41,538 bases of DNA from Alphaproteobacteria bacterium (GTDB taxonomy: Bacteria > Pseudomonadota > Alphaproteobacteria > 16-39-46 > JAJRRM01). Shown here piece after piece: positions 29,911 through 39,153 of this stretch. The position numbers were made by a program, and so were the translations under genes. The notes beneath the pieces are model-generated. The model was not told the origin of the DNA. It saw nothing but the letters and a program-made list of their open reading frames with translations, and searched no databases. The number at the start of each line of letters is the position of its first letter. Position 1 is the stretch's first letter. The stretch lies in the NCBI GenBank assembly GCA_024279475.1, contig JAJRRM010000080.1, positions 1-41,538 on the forward strand. Reading direction: 5' to 3'.

Positions 29911-30345
29911 ATAATCTTAGGATGTGTTCGTTGGTACTGTAGATATGGAATCAGTTACCGTGATCTGGAAGAAATGATGTTAGAAAGAGGCATTGAAGTA
30001 GATCATACAACCCTCTATAGATGGATACAGCAGTATGCTCCTGAAATAGAGAAACGATTACGGTATTACTGGAAACCTGCTATGGGACGTAACTGGAGAG
30101 TTGATGAAACATATGTAAAGATAAAGGGGAAATGGGCCTATTTATACAGAGCTGTTGCCTCTCGAGGACGACACATACTATTGATTTCTTTCTTCTGCTA
30201 CACGGAACTCTAAAGCAGCTAAACGCTTCTTAGGTAAAGCTCTTAAGAGTCTGAAATCATGGGGTCATCCTTCTTCTATTAACACAGATAAATCATCAAC
30301 TTATGGCATAGCTATAGAGAGGTTAAAAAAAGAAGGAAAAAGTAG
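29884..30345 (+). pseudogene. IS6-family transposase, frameshifted and 3' truncated
   Basis: MGEESVMGEIILGCVRWYCRYGISYRDLEEMMLERGIEVDHTTLYRWIQQYAPEIEKRLR...WRVDETYVKIKGKWAYLYRAV; after a shift near 30190 continues as ATRNSKAAKRFLGKALKSLKSWGHPSSINTDKSSTYGIAIERLKKEGK. Confidence 0.9.
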
Positions 30346-30508
30346 AAAAAAAGATAAATCAAAAATTCCAACTAAAGATAAAAATAGCAAGAAAGAATAT
30401 TCTCCTGGCTAAAGTGAGATTGTTGAAAATCTCAAATGTTCAAACAAAACTGTTCTCAATGTGAGAAAAAAATTGACTTATTTAGAAAGAGAAAACTCCA
30501 AACTCTAA
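30346..30508 (+). pseudogene. Possible second transposase remnant (IS630-like helix-turn-helix N-terminus)
   Basis: ...KDKNSKKEYSPG*SEIVENLKCSNKTVLNVRKKLTYLERENSKL*, resembling IS630-type HTH; in-frame stops. Confidence 0.25.
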
Positions 30509-30673
30509 TTTCTGCACTTTACCAAAAATGACCTCACACAAGCACTTGATCACAATGGGAACATATTTTATAGATATTACAATTGAACAACCAGAAATAG
30601 AGGATGTGTGATAATTTCCGGTTTTAAGGAAATTTTGGTCTACAAACCGTAAACCCTGACACGAATGGGGTCG

Positions 30674-31523
30674 CTATCCATAGTTAGTAAGAAATAGTTT
30701 GTTAACAATATACTTATATTTTTCAATATACTTTTCTATACCTTCCAGGTCTTTAATTTGATGAGCAAGCATGTAGGACCAAGATTCTTTTGTTTCAGTA
30801 AAATTTGAAGTTAATAAAGCTAAAAGATCTTCTGGACAACGAAGACCTTTATAAAGGAATTTATTGGTCATTATTTTCAATAAATCTTTTGTGTTAGTTT
30901 TTGTAGCATATATATTTTCATAAATATGAACTACATCCTATAAATCCCTAGGTCTTGTTCTTTCTACAAGGGCTCTACATTTTTCAGAGAAAATTTCATT
31001 CATGCTATAATTTCGAATTTGAACTGATACATCCTTTTTGTCTGAATAATCATGCATTAAGGGTGAAAATTTTTCCTTATCTACAAGTTCTTCATTTTTT
31101 GATAAGTCTAATTTTATTTTTGGAAGAGAGCCAGATGCCAAGAGAGGACTTTGAAATGGGATTTTAATTTGTATAAAGAGTCCATTTTTATCAGGAAAAG
31201 GAGAGATATTTATACTTTTTTGGTCTATTGTAAAACCAAAGAGCTCATACCCTATTTTAGAAACTTCTAATAAATATTTATGAATATCTCTTGGATCTGT
31301 AGAAGCTTCTTTCTTTAGAGTAAAATCTAAATCTTCACTAAATCTATAGTTCTTAAAATATATTTTTTTCAAACATGTTCCACCCTTAAAAACCCATGAT
31401 TTCCTTATGGTAGGGTGTCTATAAAGACAGGAGCATGAGCCCAAGAATATAATCTTTCTCTACAGTGGGTAAAGGTAATCCTAATTCTTTTTGTTTTTTT
31501 AAAAGTTCTTGTTTAGATATCAT
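30674..31523 (-). pseudogene. AbiEii/AbiGii-type nucleotidyltransferase toxin, inactivated
   Basis: MISKQELLKKQKELGLPLPTVEKDYILG (start 31523), frameshift near 31421-31437, then YRHPTIRKSWVFKGGTCLKKIYFKNYRFSEDLDFTL...RTRPRDL-TAG(30938-30940)-DVVHIYENIYATKTNTKDLL...NYG*. Confidence 0.88.
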
Positions 31524-31526
31524 TTA

Positions 31527-32318
31527 TCATTCCAAATTTTTAGGAACCCTAAGGCGCCATTTTTTTATATAAGAATCTTCCTTTATCCTTGGTGCTAATA
31601 ATGATGGGCCTTTACTGATATTTTTATGACAGATATTAATATAATAAGTAGACTCTTTGTCATATTTCTCTAAAAGGAACCCTATACGTTTAAACAGCGA
31701 TCTGTTATGTGCCTTATGTGCATAATCTATAAGTTTATCAAGATTTTTATGTTCAGATTTCAAGTATTCTTTAAATATGTCTAAAAACCCTTGAAAATCA
31801 AAATCAGTAATAAAGTTTGTAAAATCTATGATTGTTTTGTGGGGATCACTTACGAAAATCTTTTCTTGGTTTATCCATTTTGTTTCAAGTCCAAAAAAAT
31901 AATTAGATGGAACATGCCGTAATATATAGGAATGGCTTGATTTGATAACTTCCTTTTTCCTGACATATTTATCAGTCATAACCCAAGTTTTTTGAAAAAT
32001 CTGGTCTGTAAAATCCCAGAAAGAAGCTGCTGACCAGCCACCTATATAACAATTTTTAAAAAGATAAGAAGCAAGAACAAAGCTATTTTCATCTGTTAGA
32101 TCAGGACTGATAGATTCAAGAGGAACAGGAATATAGATACCAGGTTGGACCATTTTAAGCCACCCTGATCTATGAAGAGAAGATAAAAGTTTTCCTACCT
32201 TATATCTACTTTCATTAAGCTTTCGAGATGTTGAGTCAATAGTAATAACTGACTTACCCTCAGAAAGAATAGTAGCTAATATTTTTCGACGTTTTACCTT
32301 AAGTCCATGTAGTTCCAT
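31527..32318 (-). CDS. AbiEi-type antitoxin (type IV toxin-antitoxin)
   Basis: 263 aa; N-terminal winged-helix-like KVGKLLSSLHRSGWLKMVQPGIYIPVPL, ASYLFKNCYIGGWSAASFWDFTDQ; ends 4 nt before the AbiEii start. Confidence 0.87.
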   Translation of the reverse strand: MELHGLKVKRRKILATILSEGKSVITIDSTSRKLNESRYKVGKLLSSLHRSGWLKMVQPGIYIPVPLESISPDLTDENSFVLASYLFKNCYIGGWSAASFWDFTDQIFQKTWVMTDKYVRKKEVIKSSHSYILRHVPSNYFFGLETKWINQEKIFVSDPHKTIIDFTNFITDFDFQGFLDIFKEYLKSEHKNLDKLIDYAHKAHNRSLFKRIGFLLEKYDKESTYYINICHKNISKGPSLLAPRIKEDSYIKKWRLRVPKNLE

Positions 32319-32519
32319 ATAATGACCCTACAGCAATGATCATAAAAGTCAATCCTATTGTCGTTGTAATATATAAAAACCTTGTGTATTTTAATAAGTG
32401 GGTTTAGTTAAACCCTGGCTGTGAATTTTTTTATGAGATTTACTAGACCCCCGGCTGACATCCTGGTAAAAAAGGGACATGCTCACCTGTTATTCTTTTG
32501 AAGACTAAACTCTAAAGGT

Positions 32520-32675
32520 GTAGTTTGTCCCGCTCGATCTTTGACACACGTCATTAATACTATAATGAGTCTAGAGGAACGACAAATTAGGCTGAAAGTC
32601 ACTACTCAGAATATTGATACCTCAACATCAGAAGGCAGGCTGTTCTTTCACATGAATGCAGCCTTTGATCAATAA
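32520..32675 (+). pseudogene. Serine recombinase (resolvase/invertase) catalytic-domain fragment
   Basis: VVCPARSLTHVINTIMSLEERQIRLKVTTQNIDTSTSEGRLFFHMNAAFDQ*, matching the RS..(L)..LEERG...LTENIDTTT..G.LFFH...A block of serine recombinases; both ends missing. Confidence 0.75.
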
Positions 32676-33056
32676 AACAAAAATCTGTCCCTAATCTCTT
32701 GTAAAAATTGACACAACTCATCAATACTTGCATTCTCAAGAGTTTTTTCACTAAAATTGCTAGGGAGGTCAAGAATATAAGGGTCTTTAAATACTAAATG
32801 TTCTGAAAATTTCTTTTTTGTTTGCAAATCATTTAATTCTTTCTTTATAACTTTGTAGGGTTGTTTAGATATAGCCGTACGTTCATATAAAACACCCTCT
32901 ATTTTTCGTCTAAGATCCCTCACACTCCTGAGTTCAATCTTGCACATTTCCGTATAAAACTGACATTTTAAAGGAGTGTCCAAAGCAATTAATTCAATAA
33001 AATGAGACCCTGACAATAGTGGCGACACTGTCGACACTATTTCCTTTTCTGCAAAC
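32669..33056 (-). pseudogene. DUF1016/YhcG-type (PDDEXK) protein fragment
   Basis: KFAEKEIVSTVSPLLSGSHFIELIALDTPLKCQFYTEMCKIELRSVRDLRRKIEGVLYERTAISKQPYKVIKKELNDL...LVFKDPYILDL; frame runs upstream right into the IS-derived repeat at 33057 and stops at 32669. Confidence 0.8.
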
Positions 33057-33195
33057 TTAATGAATAATTTTAAGTAAAATCATTCCAGAGGAGAAACAAC
33101 CAACTTGCGGCATAACTCACTACCCTTAAAAAATTTAAGATAATGCTTATGTTTAAGAATTGCCATAGATGGATGAAGAAAGTGTTATGGGAGAA
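33057..33195 (+). repeat. 139-bp direct repeat, copy B
   Basis: Same length and near-identical to 29772-29910; interrupts the DUF1016 fragment. Confidence 0.95.
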
Positions 33196-33196
33196 G

Positions 33197-33370
33197 TACG
33201 TTTTATTAATCAATCTTTTGGAATTAATACCAATTAAATAATATCACCTTTTTAGCCAATTTTATTTTTTGCAACAGGGCCTAAATACGTCTTATTAAAC
33301 AAATTTTCAGTATTTATACCAGTTAAAGAGCTCTATATTTTTCTCCCGTTTTATTTTTTTCAACAGGGAG
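33197..33370. repeat. Diverged 89-bp tandem duplication with IS6-like terminal sequence
   Basis: tacgttttattaatcaa...attttattttttgcaacagggcc (33197-33281) and tacgtcttattaaacaa...gttttatttttttcaacagggag (33286-33370). Confidence 0.75.
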
Positions 33371-33850
33371 TCTTATGTTTGTAGTTCTGCTAGCAATCTA
33401 GTCCTAATTTGAAGCTTCAATAAGAGTAGCAATCGGTGGATTTTCATTAGCTGTACAATTTGCATTTTTCTTTAAAGGGGTAGCACAAGATGCTATTATT
33501 TCCTCTATACATCTAAATAAGTATCGTCACATTTAACTCCCAGTGCTTCTAAAAAGCAAATCCTATGTATTAATATGTATTTTTCAAGAAATTATTAAGT
33601 ATAATTTATTACGTTTATTATTTTCTTAATAAGTTAAAGAGTCCTTTTTAATTTGTACTAGAGTAGGAGGGGAGTGCTGTTGCAAATAAATGAGAGAGAT
33701 AGAGATTTTTACTTATCAATCAATCTCTGTCCAGGCTCTACTAAGAGTAAGAGATATAGTACTCTCCAAAAATCAAAGAAGAACTCCATCATAATAAGCA
33801 TACAATCATTAACCCTAGATACAAAATTAAAAAGTATCTAACACTTATAA

Positions 33851-34678
33851 CTATAAGTCCTTATGCTGTAGAGGTATCCATTTGGGCACATAAACAGGGC
33901 AATCTTTGCTCTCATTTTTCAAATTTTCCAAACGAATACGCGCTAATCCTAAATCTTTATAACGAGTAACTATTATCCCTAGTTCTTTTTCTTTGTCTGA
34001 AATAATTGTATTTGGGTGTGCAGAAATATCTTCTGACAACTGGAAGGGTAAAATACGTTTTCGAATCAACCCCTGATGATATGTTCGAGCGGTAAGCTCT
34101 TGCCCCATATAGCATCCTTTTTTAAAGCTAATAGCATTTAGGTAGTCTAAATTTGCTTCCAATGGTATTGTTTTTTCCTCTATAAGCCCACTTTTTGCTT
34201 CAGGAACACCAAGTTTTATTCTATGGTACGTATAATCTCCTTCTTCATATTTAGATTTCAGATTTTCTAACTCTTTTCGACTACCGTATATTCTCCCCCC
34301 TAACGCTTCTACTCTAGGATCTTGGTACACGCCTCCTTCCTCCATAAAGGAAGATTCTCCCCAAATTGCCATAACACTATGCGTATCTTGTACTTTTTTT
34401 ACCTCTATATTAGAGCGTAATTTATAAAGAGAAAGGCGTTTTAAAAGATCCTCTCTTCTCTCTTTATGTACATCTATTAGATATTCTTTTTCCTGTTTTC
34501 TTATAAAGAAATCATGTACATACCGACCCTTTGGGCTTAAAAGAGCTGTATAAATAAGCATATTATCTGTTGCTTTATTAATATCATTAGTTATTAATCC
34601 CTGAAAAAAAGGAGGAACATCTTGCCCAGATATAGACAAAAATTGACGATTTGATAAAATTTGGGCATAAAGAGTCAT
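33851..34678 (-). CDS. ygfZ: YgfZ/GcvT-like folate-binding protein
   Basis: 275 aa; FFQGLITNDINKA...LLSPKGRYVHDFFI and signature KKGCYMGQELTARTYHQG. Confidence 0.93.
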   Translation of the reverse strand: MTLYAQILSNRQFLSISGQDVPPFFQGLITNDINKATDNMLIYTALLSPKGRYVHDFFIRKQEKEYLIDVHKERREDLLKRLSLYKLRSNIEVKKVQDTHSVMAIWGESSFMEEGGVYQDPRVEALGGRIYGSRKELENLKSKYEEGDYTYHRIKLGVPEAKSGLIEEKTIPLEANLDYLNAISFKKGCYMGQELTARTYHQGLIRKRILPFQLSEDISAHPNTIISDKEKELGIIVTRYKDLGLARIRLENLKNESKDCPVYVPKWIPLQHKDL

Positions 34679-34716
34679 AGTCTTCCCTCAATAGTCTTAC
34701 TTTAAAGTTTAAAAAC

Positions 34717-35667
34717 ATGCACATTCTTTTTATAACAGCTAAACATATTGGTGATGCTATTCTTTCCACTACTATTATGGAACACCTTCATAAACAATAT
34801 CCTTTAGCTCAATTTACGGTTATTTGTGGAGAAAAACCAGCCTCAATTTTGCAAGCACCTTATATAAAGAAAATTATCCCCATTAAGAAAAAAATTTATC
34901 GTCTCCATTGGATTGATATTTGGTATTCTTGTAGAGGAAAAAAATGGGACCTTATTATTGACTTACGTGGATCTGTTCTTAGCTATTTATTGAATTCCAA
35001 GAGATGTCTTATATGGAGACCTCAAAATACCAATGCTCATAAAATTAAACAATTAGCTAATTTTATGAAAGTAAATTCTCTACCAGAGCCAAAAATATAT
35101 ATCTCCAAAGAGGCAAATGAAAAAGCAGCACCCTTTTTAAAAGGATTAAAAGAACCTATTATTTTAGGTTCTACAGCTAACTGGCATGCTAAACGTTGGG
35201 ATAATCATAAATTTGCTAAATTAGCACACTCTCTTCAAAAAGAACTTTTTCCAACAAGTTCTTTTGTTGTACTAGGTGCCTCTGGTGATGAATCCCTTAC
35301 AGAAGAATTATGTAGTTTCGCACCAAAAAATCTTCTTATACCTCTTGTTGGAAAAATGGATCTTTTAACCACAGCTGCTTTCTTAAAAAAGTCACGTTTA
35401 TTTATTGGAAATGATTCTGGCTTAATGCACTTATCTGCTGCTGTAGGTATTCCAACACTAGGATTATTTGGCCCCTCAAAAGAATCTGTTTATGCTCCTG
35501 TCGGCAAGCATACACATTGGGTGCGCACATATAAAAGCTATGCTGAGCTCGTAGAAACACCCGATTATGATCAAAAAAATACAAAAAATATGATGGAAGG
35601 GCTCTCTGTTGAGAAAGTTCTTAAAGCTGTTAAAGTACTAGAAAAGAAAGTAAAAAATGACTCATAA
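34717..35667 (+). CDS. Glycosyltransferase family 9 (heptosyltransferase-like)
   Basis: 316 aa; TAKHIGDAILSTTIMEHLHKQYP, FIGNDSGLMHLSAAVGIPTLGLFGPS. Confidence 0.92.
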   Translation: MHILFITAKHIGDAILSTTIMEHLHKQYPLAQFTVICGEKPASILQAPYIKKIIPIKKKIYRLHWIDIWYSCRGKKWDLIIDLRGSVLSYLLNSKRCLIWRPQNTNAHKIKQLANFMKVNSLPEPKIYISKEANEKAAPFLKGLKEPIILGSTANWHAKRWDNHKFAKLAHSLQKELFPTSSFVVLGASGDESLTEELCSFAPKNLLIPLVGKMDLLTTAAFLKKSRLFIGNDSGLMHLSAAVGIPTLGLFGPSKESVYAPVGKHTHWVRTYKSYAELVETPDYDQKNTKNMMEGLSVEKVLKAVKVLEKKVKNDS

Positions 35668-36451
35668 AGAATCTTATTTATCTGGTCTTGTGGTTGCCCA
35701 CAACGAAGAAAAAAATTTAAAAGCCTGTCTAGATACTCTTCAATTTTGCAATGAGTTAATTGTGGTTCTGGATCGCTGTACTGATAGCTCTGAAAAAATA
35801 GCTAAAGAAGCTGGTGCAAAAATTCTCAAAGGCACTTGGCCCATTGAAGGAAACAGGCGTAATGAAGGAATTGCTGCTTGTAAGGGGCCTTGGATTTTAG
35901 AGCTAGATGCTGATGAGCATATTTCTATAGATCTGGCAAAAGAAATAAAGAAAGCCATAAAAAATCCTTCTGAAGCAGCCTATTTTACTATCCCCGTAGA
36001 TAATTATATTGGCCGTCACTGTGTACGTTACGGTTGGGGAGCTTATTTCGGTGTTGGTAGTGTTAAACGTTTATTCAAAAAAGGGGCAAAAATCTGGGGA
36101 AACCAGCGTATTCATCCACGCATTACCTTTACAGGAAAAGAAGGATATCGTTTTTCTAATCGTCTTATTCATTATGTAGATAAAGACATTTCAGATATGA
36201 TTGTTCGCCTTAACCGCTATACAACAGCTAGAGCGGAAGATATGCGTGAATCTGGTGAGCTTAAATCTGAAACATTGCAACGCAATGTTCGTCGTATTTT
36301 CTCTCGATTCTATAAATGTTATATACGCAAAAAAGGCTATAAAGAAGGAGCTTATGGTTTTCTTATTGCTCTGTGTGCTGGACTATATCCTATTTTATCC
36401 TATCTTAAGGCAACATTAGAAAAAGAGAAGAATGATCATGTCAAAGATTAG
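35657..36451 (+). CDS. Glycosyltransferase family 2 (LPS core type)
   Basis: 264 aa; LSGLVVAHNEEKNLKACLDTLQFCNELIVVLDRCTDSS, GPWILELDADEHIS. Confidence 0.92.
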   Translation: MTHKESYLSGLVVAHNEEKNLKACLDTLQFCNELIVVLDRCTDSSEKIAKEAGAKILKGTWPIEGNRRNEGIAACKGPWILELDADEHISIDLAKEIKKAIKNPSEAAYFTIPVDNYIGRHCVRYGWGAYFGVGSVKRLFKKGAKIWGNQRIHPRITFTGKEGYRFSNRLIHYVDKDISDMIVRLNRYTTARAEDMRESGELKSETLQRNVRRIFSRFYKCYIRKKGYKEGAYGFLIALCAGLYPILSYLKATLEKEKNDHVKD

Positions 36452-37481
36452 ATTACTTCAATCTCTTGGATCTAAAGGAGGAGGGGGAGCCGAAAGCTTT
36501 TTTATGCGCTTAGCAAACTCTTTACATAAAGAAAAAAGCGTAGAGCAACACCTTCTAGTTCGTCCAAATAAATATCGAGAGGCATTTTATCAACAATATA
36601 GTATACCTTATTTGCAAGCAGGGTTTGGATCCTCTTATTTAGACTTAAAAACACATTTAGCCTTTCGTCGTGCTATAAAAGCACTTAATCCAAATATTGT
36701 GATGACATGGATGAACAGAGCTACAGCTTTTTGTCCCAATCCAAAAAAGAAAAACTTCCAGCATATAGCAAGACTAGGGGGCTATTATAATTTAAAGTAC
36801 TATAAAAACTGTGATTATTTAGTAGCTAATACACCAATGATTGTGGACTATCTAATTCAACAAGGTTGGCCAAAAAACAAAGCTCATTATATCCCAAATT
36901 TTGTACCAGAAAATATAGAAAAACCCTATAATCCTAGTGATTTTTCTTTATCAAAAGACCAACCTATCATTCTAGCTGCTGGACGCCTTCATATAAATAA
37001 AGGATTTGATATTCTTATTAAATCTATAGCAAAAATACCCACAGGACATCTCCTTCTTGCTGGAGACGGTCCTTTACGCCAAGATCTCGTTGCCTTAGTT
37101 AATTCTTTAAATCTTAATGATCGTGTAACATTTCTTGGGTGGAGAGAAGATACACAATCACTCTTAGCTACAGCCCATATTTTCGTATGTCCATCACGTC
37201 ATGAGCCTCTTGGAAATGTTGTTCTAGAAGCCTGGGCAAGCAAAACGCCTGTTATTGCAGCAAAAAGTCATGGACCTTCTATGCTAATAGACCATGAAAT
37301 TTCTGGTCTTTTATTTGATATTGACAATGTAGCTGACCTAGCTTTCCAACTTAATTCATTGTTAAAAAAGAAAAAATATGCAAAAAATCTTGCTTTAGAA
37401 GGAACAAAAAGTTTTCAAAAATACTTTTCTCAAAAAATTGTTACAAAGCAGTATATTAATTTTTTTAACGATATTATATAG
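36432..37481 (+). CDS. Glycosyltransferase family 4
   Basis: 349 aa; ILAAGRLHINKGFDILIKSIAKI, LLAGDGPLRQDL, VCPSRHEPLGNVVLEAWASKTPVIA. Confidence 0.93.
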   Translation: MIMSKIRLLQSLGSKGGGGAESFFMRLANSLHKEKSVEQHLLVRPNKYREAFYQQYSIPYLQAGFGSSYLDLKTHLAFRRAIKALNPNIVMTWMNRATAFCPNPKKKNFQHIARLGGYYNLKYYKNCDYLVANTPMIVDYLIQQGWPKNKAHYIPNFVPENIEKPYNPSDFSLSKDQPIILAAGRLHINKGFDILIKSIAKIPTGHLLLAGDGPLRQDLVALVNSLNLNDRVTFLGWREDTQSLLATAHIFVCPSRHEPLGNVVLEAWASKTPVIAAKSHGPSMLIDHEISGLLFDIDNVADLAFQLNSLLKKKKYAKNLALEGTKSFQKYFSQKIVTKQYINFFNDII

Positions 37482-37490
37482 CTTATTTTA

Positions 37491-38393
37491 TCAACTAATT
37501 TTACCCAATACACTATCAAAGTGATTAAAATCATCTATATAAATAGTAATTTTCTTCTCTGAACCTTCTAGGCATATATCAACATTTGCTCCTAGCTTTG
37601 TTGACATTTCCCTTTCAAGAGTTTTTATATCTTCAGGTTTTTCATCCATACCAACTGCTACAGAAGAGTTATTTTTCTTTTTTTTAGAAACTTTTTTAAA
37701 CAAATTTTCTGTTTCTCTAACATTTAAATTATTTTCAATAATTCTACTAAGGTAATTTTCAGCTTCTTTACTAGAGACTCCTACTAAGCAACGAGCATGC
37801 CCATAGGTTATTTGTTTATCACTCAGTGCTTTTTTAGCAGCAGAAGAAAGCTTATTCAACCGAAGAATATTGGCAATATAGCTGCGACTTTTACCCAAAG
37901 TTTCTGCTAGCATACCTTGAGTAAAACTATAAAGTTCCATCAAACTTTCATAAGCCATAGCTTCTTCCAACGCAGATAAGTCTGCTCGTTGAATATTTTC
38001 AACTAAAGCAATTTTCATACGATCAACTGTATTAATCTTATGTTCTATGATGGGTATGGTTTGACACCCTGCTATATGGCTTGCGCGCCAACGACGTTCC
38101 CCAGCAATAATTTCATAGGTACCTTCTTCTTTTTTTTGTTGAACAATAATTGGCTGTAAAACACCATGTTCTTTGATCGAAGCAGCAAGCTCTCCCAGAG
38201 ATTTTTTATCTATTGTTTTTCTTGGTTGATCTTTGTTTGGAGTAATTAATTCCAGAGAAACTTCCTTTATTTCTTTAGAACCCAATATGCTTTCTTTTCT
38301 ATCCAAAAAGTGAGTATTATCACTATATACAGTCTCATCATCTCCTAGTAAGGCTGCTAACCCTCTTCCTAGAGCTTTTTTTTTAATTGTCAT
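37491..38393 (-). CDS. parB: Chromosome partitioning protein ParB
   Basis: 300 aa; KKALGRGLAALLGD, NKDQPRKTID, IIAGERRWRA, LVENIQRADLSALEEA. Confidence 0.97.
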   Translation of the reverse strand: MTIKKKALGRGLAALLGDDETVYSDNTHFLDRKESILGSKEIKEVSLELITPNKDQPRKTIDKKSLGELAASIKEHGVLQPIIVQQKKEEGTYEIIAGERRWRASHIAGCQTIPIIEHKINTVDRMKIALVENIQRADLSALEEAMAYESLMELYSFTQGMLAETLGKSRSYIANILRLNKLSSAAKKALSDKQITYGHARCLVGVSSKEAENYLSRIIENNLNVRETENLFKKVSKKKKNNSSVAVGMDEKPEDIKTLEREMSTKLGANVDICLEGSEKKITIYIDDFNHFDSVLGKIS

Positions 38394-39153
38394 TTAAAAC
38401 CCTTTTCTTTTCTCTTTGTAAAAATTCTGAAGTAACAGCCATGTATGCTTGTGCACCTGTACTTTTAATATCATAAAATAAAACACTCATTCCATGGGAT
38501 GGGGCTTCTGCAATCTTAACATTTCTTGGAATGACCGTCTTAAAAACCAAATCACTCAAATTATCACGCACATCTTTCTCAACCAAAGAACTTAGGGCAT
38601 TTCGTCGATCATACATGGTTAAAATAACTCCCTCCATCACCAATTTTGGGTTAAATTTATTTTTTATTCTTTTTATAGTGTTAAGCAAATAGCTTAATCC
38701 TTCAAGAGCATAGTATTCACACTGTAAGGGCATTAAAACAGCATCTGAAGCTGTTAAAGCATTTATTGTCAACATACCTAAAGAAGGTGGACAATCTATA
38801 ATTATATATTCATAGTCCTTAAAATTTTTTAAAATATACTCTTTTAAACGATATTCTCGTTTATTCATCTGCAAAAGTTCAACCTCAGCACCTGCTAAAT
38901 TTTGACTACCACTTAATAAGTTTAAAAAAGGTATTTTTGTTTTCTGTATAAGATTATTTTTATTTCCAACTAAAGCTTCATAGATGCCTGGTTTTTTTTT
39001 ATCACCACCCAGTCCAGTAGTCCCATTTCCCTGAGGATCTAAGTCGATTAACAGAGTTTTTTTACCTAGCGCTGCTAAGCAACTAGACAAATTTACAGCT
39101 GTAGTCGTTTTTCCTACACCGCCTTTTTGATTCGCAATAGAAAGAATTTTCAT
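38383..39153 (-). CDS. parA: Chromosome partitioning ATPase ParA
   Basis: 256 aa; ANQKGGVGKTTTAVNLSSCLAALGKKTLLIDLDPQGN. Confidence 0.97.
   Translation of the reverse strand: MKILSIANQKGGVGKTTTAVNLSSCLAALGKKTLLIDLDPQGNGTTGLGGDKKKPGIYEALVGNKNNLIQKTKIPFLNLLSGSQNLAGAEVELLQMNKREYRLKEYILKNFKDYEYIIIDCPPSLGMLTINALTASDAVLMPLQCEYYALEGLSYLLNTIKRIKNKFNPKLVMEGVILTMYDRRNALSSLVEKDVRDNLSDLVFKTVIPRNVKIAEAPSHGMSVLFYDIKSTGAQAYMAVTSEFLQREKKRVLNDN

Noticed and set aside
30938-30940. UAG in the AbiEii gene as programmed readthrough or recoded amber
   Set aside because: A separate upstream frameshift in the same gene makes simple pseudogenisation the better explanation; no sign of codon reassignment elsewhere in the window.
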